Shown piece after piece: positions 7,545 to 17,116 of a stretch of 47,043 nucleotides of DNA (position 1 is the stretch's first letter; every line of letters starts with the position of its first letter). The position numbers and the translations under genes were made by a program. The stretch is from contig CABSLA010000012.1 of NCBI GenBank assembly GCA_902478545.1, positions 1 to 47,043 on the forward strand. Direction: 5' to 3'. A model generated the notes under the pieces. The model made no database searches. It was not told the DNA's origin and was given only the letters and a program-made list of their open reading frames with translations. The stretch comes from an uncultured Collinsella sp. (lineage in GTDB: Bacteria > Actinomycetota > Coriobacteriia > Coriobacteriales > Coriobacteriaceae).

Positions 7545-9659
7545 CTAGGCCTGATCGGCACCCGCGGTCTCCAAACCGATCAAACGGAACGGATCGGCCA
7601 CGCCACCGATCGACTTTTGAAGCTCGCGCTGGCGCTGTGAATCTTGTACCGCCTGCATCGTCAGCACCCGACGGGCCTCATCGTCGAGTGAACGGTCCTG
7701 ACGCAACTTGGCCTGCGCGGCTCGCATGCGACGTTTGATGGTATAGAGCTCGAGCGTATCGAGCATAAAGACGATGTTCGTCTCGGTCGGGTGCTTACTC
7801 GTTGCCGAGATGCGTCCGGCGCTGACAAGCGATGCCGCCTCGGGACACACCGCGCGCGCCGCATCCATGCATGCCGCAGGATCGGTTCCCGGCGGCGTCG
7901 CCAGCACGGCCCACGCAATGGACTCGTGACGCGGGTCGACCCACTCGATAGAACAAATGCGATCGGCATAGGTGCGGAACAAATCGGGATAGCTCGTGAG
8001 CATCGTCAGCAGTTCGCGCTCCCCCGCCAGGGATTTCCGCTCCAGATCGGTCAAAACGATCGGCATCGACGGAGCTGCCGCCGCGCTTGAGCTATCGGCA
8101 ACGGGCGCAGTGCTTTCCATCCCCGCCGGCACATCGATTGGCGGCAGATCCTCGTCGACCTCCACCGGCGCGGCCCCATAGGCATCAAGCGGAACGTAGT
8201 CGTACGGGTCCTCCTCGACCGGTGCGGACACCGGCGGCGTCGCACCCGCGGCCCAGGCACCGCGAGACGTCCCCTGCGAACCAGACGCCCGACCGCTCGC
8301 ACTGCCCGCGCGCTCAGCTTGCGCGCGTTGACGCTCATAGTTCTGCTCACGCCGGCGCTCGGCATCCTCACGCTTGGCGACATCGCGAAACACGCGGCCC
8401 GAACTCGCGCGCACGGTCTCCAGGTCCAAACCCAACAGGTCGGCAATCTGGATAAAGTACGTGTCGATCATATAGCTGTCACGTAGCGGATAGATGAGCG
8501 TCAGCGCGTCCTCGAGCGCCTTGGCGCGACCGCCCGGTGTGGTAATGTCGCTCGACTCCTGCAGCGAGCGGTACACAAAGTCCATGAGGGGCTCGGCCGC
8601 GTCAATGCGCGCCTGAAGCTCCTGGCCGCCATGCGCCGTGATGAACTCCATGGGGTCGTTGCCGTCGGGCAGCACCACGCAGCGCAGGTCCATCGAATCC
8701 TGCTCGATAAACTGAATCGCGCGGCGAGCGGCCTTTTGACCGGCGGCGTCGCCATCGAACATATATACAATGCGCTTGGCAAAACGGGTGAGCGTCTTAA
8801 CGTGATGTTCCGTCAGCGCCGTGCCCAGCGTGGCGACGACATTTTTGATCCCCGCCTCCCAGCAGGCGATGCAATCGGTATAGCCCTCCACCACGATGGC
8901 GGTATCCTGCGCAACGATAAACTCCTTGGCCCAGTTAAAGCCATAGAGGTTTCGCTTTTTATGAAACACGCTCGTCTCGGCGGTGTTGAGGTACTTGGGC
9001 TGACCATCGCCCATGATGCGCCCGCCAAAGGCGATATTGTGACCCTGTTCATCAAAGATGGGAAACATCACACGGTCGTAAAAGCGGTCTGCGAGCTGTC
9101 CGCGCCCACGGCTTACGGCCACGTTGGCGTCGATCATCTCCTGCGGGGTAAAGCCCGCCTGAGACAGGTGCGAAACCAGCGCGTTGCGACCAGGCGCAAA
9201 ACCCAGGCAGTAGCGTCGGCAGACATCGCCACCCATACCGCGGCTGGCAAAGTACTCGCGCGGACGGCTGTCCTTACCGCGCATAAGCATGGTGTGGTAG
9301 AACTGAGCCGTCTCGGCGCACAGGTCATAGATGCGAGCGCGCTTGGTGCCGCGATCGCGCTGCGCACCGGTATCGTGCAGTTCAATGCCCGCACGATCAG
9401 CCAAATAGCGGATCGAATCGGGAAAACTCAGGTTCTCGCGCTTCATGATATAGGTAAAGACGTCGCCGCCCTCGCCGCAGCCAAAGCAGTGCCACACCTG
9501 CGTAGCAGGGATAATGTGAAACGATGGGGTCTTTTCGCCATGAAACGGGCAGCAGCCCCAAAACTCATGGCCGCGGGGCTTGAGCTCAACCGTTTCCTGC
9601 ACGATGGCAACCAAGTCTGACGCCGCGCGTACCTGATCTTTTTCCTCATCGCTAATCAC
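7545..9659 (-). CDS. dnaG: DNA primase
   Basis: Synthesises RNA primers for replication. The 704-residue product has an N-terminal CHC2 zinc finger (C37, H40, C58, C61, in CPFHGEKTPSF and CFGCGEGGD), a catalytic core, and a TOPRIM domain with VVEGYTDC, TLGTALTE and the acidic VYMFDGDAAGQKA. A low-complexity Gln/Arg/Ala linker (about 430-530) leads to a C-terminal helicase-interaction region. The start is GTG and overlaps the ribF stop by 8 bases (GTGATTAG), so primase translation appears coupled to ribF. Confidence 0.96.
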   Translation of the reverse strand: MISDEEKDQVRAASDLVAIVQETVELKPRGHEFWGCCPFHGEKTPSFHIIPATQVWHCFGCGEGGDVFTYIMKRENLSFPDSIRYLADRAGIELHDTGAQRDRGTKRARIYDLCAETAQFYHTMLMRGKDSRPREYFASRGMGGDVCRRYCLGFAPGRNALVSHLSQAGFTPQEMIDANVAVSRGRGQLADRFYDRVMFPIFDEQGHNIAFGGRIMGDGQPKYLNTAETSVFHKKRNLYGFNWAKEFIVAQDTAIVVEGYTDCIACWEAGIKNVVATLGTALTEHHVKTLTRFAKRIVYMFDGDAAGQKAARRAIQFIEQDSMDLRCVVLPDGNDPMEFITAHGGQELQARIDAAEPLMDFVYRSLQESSDITTPGGRAKALEDALTLIYPLRDSYMIDTYFIQIADLLGLDLETVRASSGRVFRDVAKREDAERRREQNYERQRAQAERAGSASGRASGSQGTSRGAWAAGATPPVSAPVEEDPYDYVPLDAYGAAPVEVDEDLPPIDVPAGMESTAPVADSSSAAAAPSMPIVLTDLERKSLAGERELLTMLTSYPDLFRTYADRICSIEWVDPRHESIAWAVLATPPGTDPAACMDAARAVCPEAASLVSAGRISATSKHPTETNIVFMLDTLELYTIKRRMRAAQAKLRQDRSLDDEARRVLTMQAVQDSQRQRELQKSIGGVADPFRLIGLETAGADQA

Positions 9660-10659
9660 GGATACTCACCCCCTGCTCACCCAAGTTATGACGGATATCG
9701 TCGATATTACCCTCGACGGTCGCGATAAGCTCGTCCAGAGAATCGAACACGCGAGACGGACGCAGCCAGCGCGTAAACGCCAGCGACACGGAAGCGCCAT
9801 ACAGGTCGCCCGCATAGCCGATCAAGTTGGCCTCGAGATGCGCCGAGGCGGCATCATCGGCATAGGTCGGCGGCAGGCCGACGTTAACGGCAGCAGGCCA
9901 TACGGTATCGTCGACCAGCACCAGACCCTCATAGACGCCATCGGCAGGCACTTGGATGCCGTCGGGAACCTGGATGTTTGCCGTGGGAAAGCCCATGTCG
10001 GAGCCCTCGTGACGGCCAGCCGCCACAACGCCGCGCAGCATATAGGGACGGCCGAGAAGCTCGGCAGCCAGCTCCACATGACCCTGACCCAGCTCATGGC
10101 GGATACGCGTGGCGCAGATGGTCTGCCCGTTAACGCAGAGCAGGTCGTGACCGTAAACGTCAACCCCACGCTCAGTGCCCCAGGCGCGCATCTCGGCAAC
10201 GCCCGAAGCGCCGCCGCGGCCGAGCCTAAAGTCGCTGCCTACACGAATTGAGCGAATGTCGACAACGCGCGACAACAACGCCAGAAACCCGACATGGTCG
10301 AGTGCCGCCACGGCAGGCGTAAAGGGAACGGCCACCACCGCATCGACCTTGGTTTGAGCCAGAGCGTGCAGGCGGTCGGCCGTCGTCATCAATTTTTGGG
10401 CGGGCAACGGACTCACCACGACGTCCGGATCAGGATCGAAGGTGACCACGACCGCTTTGCTGCCGTGATCATGTGCATCGCGAATAACCGCTTCGATCAG
10501 CTCTTGGTGCCCACGATGCACGCCATCAAACACGCCAATAGCGATCGACGCGGCACCCAAGAACTCGCACCCATCAAAAGCATCGACAGAAACGATACGG
10601 GCCTCATCCAACTCACCCGCGAAAAAGATACGCGCGAGCTCGTGGGGCGCCAGCATCAT
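9652..10659 (-). CDS. ribF: Bifunctional riboflavin kinase / FAD synthetase
   Basis: Converts riboflavin to FMN and FMN to FAD. The 335-residue length is typical. The N-terminal adenylyltransferase domain has GVFDGVHRGHQELI (HxGH-type, about 43-56) and VVTFDPDP. The C-terminal flavokinase domain has the riboflavin/ATP motif MGFPTANIQV. The ATG overlaps the truB stop by four bases (ATGA). truB-ribF order is common in Gram-positive bacteria, usually followed by rpsO; here rpsO is absent and dnaG follows directly. Confidence 0.95.
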   Translation of the reverse strand: MMLAPHELARIFFAGELDEARIVSVDAFDGCEFLGAASIAIGVFDGVHRGHQELIEAVIRDAHDHGSKAVVVTFDPDPDVVVSPLPAQKLMTTADRLHALAQTKVDAVVAVPFTPAVAALDHVGFLALLSRVVDIRSIRVGSDFRLGRGGASGVAEMRAWGTERGVDVYGHDLLCVNGQTICATRIRHELGQGHVELAAELLGRPYMLRGVVAAGRHEGSDMGFPTANIQVPDGIQVPADGVYEGLVLVDDTVWPAAVNVGLPPTYADDAASAHLEANLIGYAGDLYGASVSLAFTRWLRPSRVFDSLDELIATVEGNIDDIRHNLGEQGVSIRD

Positions 10660-11588
10660 CGAACACCGCCGATCGCCTGCGGAAAGACGTGCTCCATCAC
10701 AAAGCGGCCGCCCTCGATACGAGCAAGCGCCTTCAATCCCCCATCGAGCACGAGCGCGAACGGCGCCTTTGCCGTATCGAAGTCCGCAAGCGCGCGTTCA
10801 ACGGGAATGCGGCGGCCACAAAGCAGGTCGTCTGCAAGATTACCCGGCAAATCGACACGCGTGGCACCTAGGGCGGCGATGGGATCCAGAGCGAAACCGG
10901 CAGCGGTCTCGGCAGAGAGCTCCTCTACCGCATGGCAGGCGCCAATGGAAACCACGCCGGAGGCCGTACGGCGCAGCGCGGAAATATGCGCAGCACTATC
11001 GCAGGCGCGACCCAGATCGCGAGCGAGCGCGCGAATGTAGGTGCCCTTGCTTACCGAAAACGCCACGGTCCAGACGCACGTATCGCCCTCGCCGCTCACG
11101 GCGATCAGGTCGGCGGCATAGATCTCGACGGGGCGCGGAGGCAAGTCTACCGCATTACCCTCGCGAGCACTCTTATAGGCGCGAACACCATTGACCGAGA
11201 TGGCCGAAAAAGCTGGCGGCACCTGCAACTGCGGACCAAGCATAGCGGCAAGCTGCACACGGACGTAAGCGAGATCGTGCAGCTCGGGGGCAACGGGCAC
11301 CGTGCGGACGGCCTCGCCCTCCGCGTCATCGGTATTGGTCTCGACACCAAACGAAATGTCGGCAACATAACTTTTGGTATCGAGGGTTAGCATGCCCAGC
11401 AGACGGGTCGCCTGGCCCACGCCCACCACCATGACACCCGAGGCCATGGGGTCGAGCGTACCGGCATGGCCGACGCGTCGCTCATGGAGGGCGCGTCGGC
11501 ACTGCGATACCACGTCGTGGGACGTGCAGCCCACCGGCTTATCGACGGCGAGCAGCATATTCAATTGAGAAGGCGTACGACGAGCCAT
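10656..11588 (-). CDS. truB: tRNA pseudouridine(55) synthase
   Basis: Makes pseudouridine 55 in the T-loop of tRNAs. The 310-residue protein carries DKPVGCTSHDVV (about 16-27) and the catalytic motif GHAGTLDPMASG with Asp46. YKSAREG and KGTYIRALARDLG are further family landmarks. It starts 15 bases after the nrnA stop with only a weak ribosome binding site (GGATGG). An internal ATG at residue 11 is an alternative start. Downstream it overlaps ribF by 4 bases. Confidence 0.95.
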   Translation of the reverse strand: MARRTPSQLNMLLAVDKPVGCTSHDVVSQCRRALHERRVGHAGTLDPMASGVMVVGVGQATRLLGMLTLDTKSYVADISFGVETNTDDAEGEAVRTVPVAPELHDLAYVRVQLAAMLGPQLQVPPAFSAISVNGVRAYKSAREGNAVDLPPRPVEIYAADLIAVSGEGDTCVWTVAFSVSKGTYIRALARDLGRACDSAAHISALRRTASGVVSIGACHAVEELSAETAAGFALDPIAALGATRVDLPGNLADDLLCGRRIPVERALADFDTAKAPFALVLDGGLKALARIEGGRFVMEHVFPQAIGGVR

Positions 11589-11603
11589 GTACCATCCAAA
11601 AAG

Positions 11604-12647
11604 TTAGAGCTCGACGGTCACCGAAGCGGGATCCTCCCCCACCAGCTCGGCCAGCATGGGAAGTGCCACGGCGAGCGTCTCGCGAATCGTTCCGTTGTTG
11701 GAAAAGCCGGCGGCGGCATGATGCCCGCCACCGCCAAAGTTGGCAGCGATCTCGGACACATCGAGGTCACCCTTGGAGCGCAGGTTGCCGCGCACCTTGG
11801 TATCGCCCTCAATGCCCTTCAGGAACAGGCAGACCTCAACGCCCATCACTGAACGCACCACATCGACCAGACCGTCGCACTCATCCGAAGTGACGCCGCA
11901 GGCCTCGAGGTCGCTCTGGTACGCATAACTATATGCCACGCGACCGTGCGCCACGGTCTTGATACGACCCATAACGATGGACTTGAGATGCAAGAACTCT
12001 ACGCGCATGCTCTGGTAGACCTCGAGCGCGACGCGCGCCGGATCGGCACCGTGCGCGACCAGGCGCGAGGCGGCATGGAACGCAGCAGCATCGGCGTTTT
12101 GGTACTGAAAACGACCGGTATCGGTCACCAGGCCGCACAGCAGGCAGGTCGCGACACCGTTGCGAGCCACAATGCCGCAATTGTCCAAAAAGCGGTCGAT
12201 GATCATGGCGCAGGCCGCGGCGCCGACGCACCTCAGGCTCAGCTCGGCAAATTCCTCGCGCGCCGGATGGTGATCGAAGCACACCACATGCGACGAGCGG
12301 CGGAGCACCTCGGCGGAGTTGTTCAGACGCTCGACGACCGGCACGTCCACCGAGATGAACAGATCCGGATTGCCGGTATACGCAGATGCCGGCACCAGAC
12401 GGTCGGCGCCCTCCATAAAGCGGTAGATGCGCGGAACCGGGTCATCGTCTGCCAGCAGCAGGGCAATATCCTTGTTGGGGAAAAACTTCATAAGCGATAA
12501 GCCCAGACCCAGCACGGAGCCCAGGGCGTCACCATCGGGAGACGTATGTCCCGAAATCGCAATGGAGGACGCACCCTCGATGAGCTCGAGGATGCGTCGC
12601 TGAATATCTGCAGACTCGCACGATGCGAGGTCGGCGGAATTACTCAT
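11604..12647 (-). CDS. nrnA: DHH-family oligoribonuclease / PAP phosphatase (NrnA-like)
   Basis: Degrades short RNA oligonucleotides and, in characterised members, 3'-phosphoadenosine 5'-phosphate. The 347-residue protein contains HTSPDGDALGS (DHH motif I), CFDHHPA (the DHH triad), LVTDTGRF, and the C-terminal DHHA1 motif GGGGHHAAAGFS. The start ATG overlaps the rbfA stop by 8 bases (ATGAGTAA). The rbfA-nrnA-truB-ribF order is well known in Gram-positive bacteria. Confidence 0.93.
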   Translation of the reverse strand: MSNSADLASCESADIQRRILELIEGASSIAISGHTSPDGDALGSVLGLGLSLMKFFPNKDIALLLADDDPVPRIYRFMEGADRLVPASAYTGNPDLFISVDVPVVERLNNSAEVLRRSSHVVCFDHHPAREEFAELSLRCVGAAACAMIIDRFLDNCGIVARNGVATCLLCGLVTDTGRFQYQNADAAAFHAASRLVAHGADPARVALEVYQSMRVEFLHLKSIVMGRIKTVAHGRVAYSYAYQSDLEACGVTSDECDGLVDVVRSVMGVEVCLFLKGIEGDTKVRGNLRSKGDLDVSEIAANFGGGGHHAAAGFSNNGTIRETLAVALPMLAELVGEDPASVTVEL

Positions 12648-13050
12648 CTAAAGCTGCCTCCTGGACGGCATCCGCTATTGGATAGCCGTCCTCGTCCTTT
12701 TCGATCGCAAGCGTGGCGGGAACGTTTTCCAGCGCACGCGTGATGCGCTCGGCCTCATCGGTCGAGCGATCGATGCGAAAATCGAGCTCGGGCGTGACGC
12801 GCCAATCGAGCGAGCGGGCCAACAGGCTACGGATGCGGCCCTTGGCGCTGGCGAGCGCCTCCATGACCTCGTCGTAGCGGCTCGCATCGCACGACACGTA
12901 CACGCGCGCGAACGAGCGGTCCACCGCGACCTCGACCGCGGTCAGGGTGACCAGGTCGAGACGCGGATCGGAAACCTCAAAGAGCAGGATATAACCGAGC
13001 TTCTCGCGAAGCTGCTCGCCCAGACGGCGGGTTGCCTGCGTTTGCTTCAT
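12640..13050 (-). CDS. rbfA: Ribosome-binding factor A
   Basis: Cold-adaptation and 30S maturation factor that binds 16S rRNA. The 136-residue protein shows the KH-like RbfA pattern: RRLGEQLREKLGYIL at the start, SDPRLDLVTLTAVEVAVDRSFARVYVS in the middle, and an IRSLLARSLDWRVTPELDFRID segment. The gene lies 11 bases after infB and overlaps nrnA by 8 bases. The C-terminal 25 or so residues are acidic. Confidence 0.95.
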   Translation of the reverse strand: MKQTQATRRLGEQLREKLGYILLFEVSDPRLDLVTLTAVEVAVDRSFARVYVSCDASRYDEVMEALASAKGRIRSLLARSLDWRVTPELDFRIDRSTDEAERITRALENVPATLAIEKDEDGYPIADAVQEAALDE

Positions 13051-13061
13051 AGCGCTACCCC

Positions 13062-15776
13062 CTACTCGGTACGGGCAACCTGGTCAATGCGGTAGCCCTC
13101 AATGGTGTCGCCAGGCTTGATGTCCTGGAAGTTCTCCAGGCCAATACCGCCCTCGGAGCCGCTCTTGAGGCTCTTGGCCTCGTCCTTGTAGTGGCGCATC
13201 GAGGCGATTTTACCGTTGAAGACCACGATGCCGTCGCGCACCAGGCGTACGGAATCGGTCGCGGCGATCTCGCCCTCTTCGACGCGGACACCGGCGGCGA
13301 TGCCGACTTTGGGCACCTTGAAGGTGTCCAGGACGGTCGCAGTGCCCGTGGAGACCTCAACCTCGGTGGGCTTGAGCATGCCGATACGGGCAGCGTCGAG
13401 GTCCTCGAGGCACTTGTAGATGACGTCGTAGCAACGGATCTCGACGCCCTCGCGCTCGGCGGCGGAGCGGGCCTTGCCGTCGGGACGGACGCCAAAGCCG
13501 ATGATGATGGCGTTGGAGGCGTCGGCCAGGACGACGTCGGTCTCGTTGATGGCACCAACGGCGGAGTGAATCGTGTTGATGCGCACCTCGGACTGATCCA
13601 TCTTGTCGAGGGAGTCCTGAAGGGCCTCGATGGAGCCCTGGACGTCGGCCTTGATGATCAGGTTGAGCTCCTTGACCTCGGCGTCGGCGATGGTCTCGAA
13701 GAGGTTCTCGAGCGTCACGTGCTTCACGCGGCTCTGCTCCTCGATACGGGCCTTGAGCGAACGCTCGTCGGCCAGCGCACGTGCCTCGCGCTCGTCCTCG
13801 AACACGCGGAACTCATCGCCGGCGTTGGGGACGGACTGCAGGCCCAGGATCTCGACGGCATCGGAAGGACCGGCCTCGGTGACGGCGTTGCCCTTGGGGT
13901 CGAGCATGGCACGGACGCGGCCATAGGTGAAACCGGCGACCAGCGTGTCGCCCACACGCAGGGTGCCACGGGTCACGAGCACGGTGGCAACCGAGCCGCG
14001 GCCCTTGTCGAGTTTAGCCTCGAGGACGTTGCCCGAAGCGAAGGTATCGGGGTTGGCCTTGAGCTCGAGCACGTCGGCTTGGAGCAGGACGGTCTCGAGC
14101 AGGTCGTCGATGCCGATCTTCTGCTTGGCCGAGATGTTGACGAACATGTTCTGTCCGCCCCACTCCTCGGGGATGATGCCGTACTCGGTGAGCTCCTGGC
14201 GCACGCGGTCGGGGTTGGCACCCGGTTTATCGATCTTGTTGACGGCGACGACGATGGGAACACCGGCGGCCTTGGCGTGGTTGATCGACTCGATGGTCTG
14301 GGGCATGACGCCGTCGTCGGCAGCCACGATCAGAATGACGATGTCGGTCACCTTGGCGCCGCGGGCACGCATGGCCGTAAAGGTGGCGTGACCGGGGGTA
14401 TCGATAAAGGTGATCTTGCGGTCGTTGATCATGACCTGCGAAGCGCCGATGGCCTGCGTAATGCCGCCCGCCTCGCCGGCAGCGACGCCGGTGTGACGGA
14501 TGGCGTCGAGCAGCGAAGTCTTGCCGTGGTCGACGTGGCCCATGACGGTGACGACCGGGGCACGCGGCTTAAGGTCGGCGGGATCGTCGTAGAACGAGAA
14601 GGTGTTCTCCTCCTCGGGGGTGATGATCTTGATCTGACGGCCCAGGTCGTCGGCAACGAGCTCGACGAGGTCGTCGGACATGGACTGCGTCATGGTAAGC
14701 GGCGTGCCCAGCAGGAACAGGCGCTTGATGATGTCGTTGGCCGGAACGTCGAGCGCCTCGGCGAGCTCCTGGACGGTAACGCCCTGGGAGACCTTGATGG
14801 CGTCGAGGTCCTCGGGGTTCACGCCCTGGGCCAGCGCCTCCTCTATCTTGCGCTCCTCCTGAGCCTTTGCGGCCTCGCGCTCGCGCTTCTCCTTGCGCTT
14901 TTTGCGGCGACCAGTGGACTCGCGAGAGGCCTCCTCGACGGCGGCACGAGCCTCCTCGAGCACCTTCTCGCGGCTGTACTCCTCGGCCTCGCGAGCCATG
15001 CGGCTGTAGTGGTCCTCTTCGTTGTTGTGACCGCCCTTGCGCTTCTTGCCCTTGCCCTGCTTGTCGGGGTTGGGGAAGTCCATGCCGGCAGCGACGTTGT
15101 TGCTGGCATTGGTGCGATGGCTGTGGGGACGGTTCTCGGAGGCATTGCGCTCGGAGTTGTTGTCGGAAGCGTTGCGATCGTTACGACGGCCACCGCGACG
15201 GTCGTTGTTGCCGCCACGACGGTTGCCGCGCTCGGCAGTGCGCTCGGCCTTGGCCTTCTCCTCGGCGTCCTTCTTCTCCTTGAGGACGGTCTCCTGTGCG
15301 GCGATCTGGTCGAGCAGCGAACGGAAACGCGAACCGGAATCGGAGGCGGGAACGGCGCGGCGCTGGGCCTCGCGGGCAGCCTCCTCCTTCTCGCGGGCAA
15401 GGCGCTCCTGCTCGGCCTTCTTCTTAGCCTCGGCCTCGGCGCGGGCGGCCTCCTCGGCAGCCTGGGCAGCGGCGAACTGGCGGCGCTCCTCCTCGCGTGC
15501 CTTCTCGGCGGCGATGCGCTCGCGCTCTGCCTCGGCAGCGCGTGCTGCCTCCTCGGCGGCAGCAGCCTGCTCCTCGGCCAGCTTGGCGGCCTCGACTTCC
15601 TGGGCGCGGGCCTCGATCACCGAGGCGAGCTGCTTGCGGACCATGGCGACGTATGCGTCCTCCAGAGCGGAGGAAGCGGACTTAGCGGGAATCTTCATTT
15701 CGGCGAGATGACCCATCAGTTCCTTGGAGGTCATGCCGAACTCTTTGGCCAGGGTGGACACACGGACTTTTGCCAT
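13062..15776 (-). CDS. infB: Translation initiation factor IF-2
   Basis: GTPase that brings initiator tRNA to the 30S subunit. The 904-residue protein has an N-terminal IF2_N module (MAKVRVSTLAKEFGMTSKEL), a long charged Ala/Glu/Arg coiled-coil and Arg/Asn-rich linker (about 60-310), a second IF2_N module (about 320-385), and the G domain with GHVDHGKTS (G1), AGGITQAIGA (G2), DTPGHATF (G3) and NKID (G4). Domains II to IV follow. The linker is longer than in many bacteria, as in other high-GC actinobacteria. In Firmicutes ylxR and ylxQ lie between nusA and infB; both are missing here and the 91-base gap holds only a GGCACC/GGTGCC hairpin (15799-15813). Confidence 0.97.
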   Translation of the reverse strand: MAKVRVSTLAKEFGMTSKELMGHLAEMKIPAKSASSALEDAYVAMVRKQLASVIEARAQEVEAAKLAEEQAAAAEEAARAAEAERERIAAEKAREEERRQFAAAQAAEEAARAEAEAKKKAEQERLAREKEEAAREAQRRAVPASDSGSRFRSLLDQIAAQETVLKEKKDAEEKAKAERTAERGNRRGGNNDRRGGRRNDRNASDNNSERNASENRPHSHRTNASNNVAAGMDFPNPDKQGKGKKRKGGHNNEEDHYSRMAREAEEYSREKVLEEARAAVEEASRESTGRRKKRKEKREREAAKAQEERKIEEALAQGVNPEDLDAIKVSQGVTVQELAEALDVPANDIIKRLFLLGTPLTMTQSMSDDLVELVADDLGRQIKIITPEEENTFSFYDDPADLKPRAPVVTVMGHVDHGKTSLLDAIRHTGVAAGEAGGITQAIGASQVMINDRKITFIDTPGHATFTAMRARGAKVTDIVILIVAADDGVMPQTIESINHAKAAGVPIVVAVNKIDKPGANPDRVRQELTEYGIIPEEWGGQNMFVNISAKQKIGIDDLLETVLLQADVLELKANPDTFASGNVLEAKLDKGRGSVATVLVTRGTLRVGDTLVAGFTYGRVRAMLDPKGNAVTEAGPSDAVEILGLQSVPNAGDEFRVFEDEREARALADERSLKARIEEQSRVKHVTLENLFETIADAEVKELNLIIKADVQGSIEALQDSLDKMDQSEVRINTIHSAVGAINETDVVLADASNAIIIGFGVRPDGKARSAAEREGVEIRCYDVIYKCLEDLDAARIGMLKPTEVEVSTGTATVLDTFKVPKVGIAAGVRVEEGEIAATDSVRLVRDGIVVFNGKIASMRHYKDEAKSLKSGSEGGIGLENFQDIKPGDTIEGYRIDQVARTE

Positions 15777-15867
15777 ATGACTTCACCTACCCTTTCTGGC
15801 ACCTTGGGTGCCTAAAGACTGAACGAGCGTGGGGTATGCGCTGGGACCCGCCCGGCGCGACCGCGCG

Positions 15868-17115
15868 CTAGATCAGGTCCTCCGCATCATCGAAGGCGTC
15901 GGTGTCGTGGACACCGCAGAAACGGGAGCCGGGACGGGCCTGGTTGCGGCACTGGATGCCGTCCTCGGACACGAACTCGCAGCGACGGACGTCCTCGTCC
16001 TCCTCGTCACCGATCAGGTCGGCGGCGGGCTCCTCGTGAACGGGAACATTCTTGAGGATGTCGGCGGCAAGGGTCTCGGACTTAATGTCGATGTGCCAGC
16101 CGGTCAGGCGCGCGGCGAGGCGGGCATTCTGGCCCTCCTTGCCGATGGCGAGGGACAGCTGGTCATCGGGCACGATGACGCCGGCGTAGGCCTTCTCCTC
16201 GTCGATAAGGACGCGGGTGACCTTGGCAGGCGACAGGGCGTTGGCGACGTAGACGGCCGGATCGGCATCCCACAGGATGACGTCGACGCGCTCGCCACGG
16301 AGCTCGCCCACGACGGCGCGAACACGGCTGCCCTTAGGGCCGACGCAGGCGCCCACGGGATCCAGGCGATCGTCGAGCGAGTGGACGGCGACCTTGGAGC
16401 GCTGACCGGGCTCGCGGGCGATCGACTTGATCTGGACGGTGCCCTCATAGATCTCGGGCACCTCCTGCTCAAACAGACGACGCATGAGCTCGGGGTGGGT
16501 ACGGGAGATGACAATCGGCGGACGGCTGTGCTCGCCACGGACCGGCTGCAGGTTGGAGTTGGGGTCGCGAACGTCGATGATCACGGCCTTGATATGCTGG
16601 TTGTGCAGGTAGCGCTCGCCCATCGGACGCTCGTTGCGCTCGTTCTCGTAACGGCGCTGGTCGAAGTGCGGAAGCTCGGCCTCAACGCCCTCGCGAATCT
16701 TGACGATCGTGAAGTCGGGCGTGGACTGCAGCACGGTACCGCTGATGAGGTCACCGATGCGGCCGGAGAACTCCTCGTAGATCTGCTCGCGGGCGGAGTT
16801 GCGCACGATAGCGTTGATCTCGGCCTTGGCGTGCTGGGCGGCGATGCGGCTCGTGTTCTTAGGAGTGACGTCGATCTCCTCGAACTCGGTGAAGTTGCCC
16901 TCCTCGTCCATGGAATCGTCGATCGGCTCCAGACGGTAGACGTAAATCTTGCCGGTGGTGCGGTCGATGGTCACCTTGGCGCCCCACTCAAGATGCAAGA
17001 TCTCGGCATAGCTCTTGGCGAGCGACTGCTCCAGGCGGTCGATCAGGTAGAGCTGGTCGATGTGCTTCTCCTGGCAAAGCTCCATCAGGGCGGACATCAT
17101 GTCGGGTGCTGCCAT
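15868..17115 (-). CDS. nusA: Transcription elongation/termination factor NusA with a C-terminal Cys-rich tail
   Basis: Modulates pausing, termination and antitermination by RNA polymerase. From the ATG at 17115 the product is 415 residues: an NusA N-terminal domain, an S1 domain (about 135-200, GTVLQSTPDFTIVKIREG), then two KH domains with VGACVGPKGSRVRAVVGEL and IGKEGQNARLAARLTGW. The last 38 residues carry Cys379, Cys389, Cys400 and His403 in exact C-x9-C-x10-C-x2-H spacing, which suggests a small zinc-binding tail that standard NusA lacks. The ATG follows the rimP stop by a single base (TAAGATG), and a GGAAAG site lies inside the rimP end. A longer frame starting at 17148 is less likely. 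Confidence 0.95.
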   Translation of the reverse strand: MAAPDMMSALMELCQEKHIDQLYLIDRLEQSLAKSYAEILHLEWGAKVTIDRTTGKIYVYRLEPIDDSMDEEGNFTEFEEIDVTPKNTSRIAAQHAKAEINAIVRNSAREQIYEEFSGRIGDLISGTVLQSTPDFTIVKIREGVEAELPHFDQRRYENERNERPMGERYLHNQHIKAVIIDVRDPNSNLQPVRGEHSRPPIVISRTHPELMRRLFEQEVPEIYEGTVQIKSIAREPGQRSKVAVHSLDDRLDPVGACVGPKGSRVRAVVGELRGERVDVILWDADPAVYVANALSPAKVTRVLIDEEKAYAGVIVPDDQLSLAIGKEGQNARLAARLTGWHIDIKSETLAADILKNVPVHEEPAADLIGDEEDEDVRRCEFVSEDGIQCRNQARPGSRFCGVHDTDAFDDAEDLI

Positions 17116-17116
17116 C

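Noticed and set aside
13191..15815. 874-residue open frame on the plus strand over infB
   Set aside because: Antisense shadow of infB; low-complexity, no motif.
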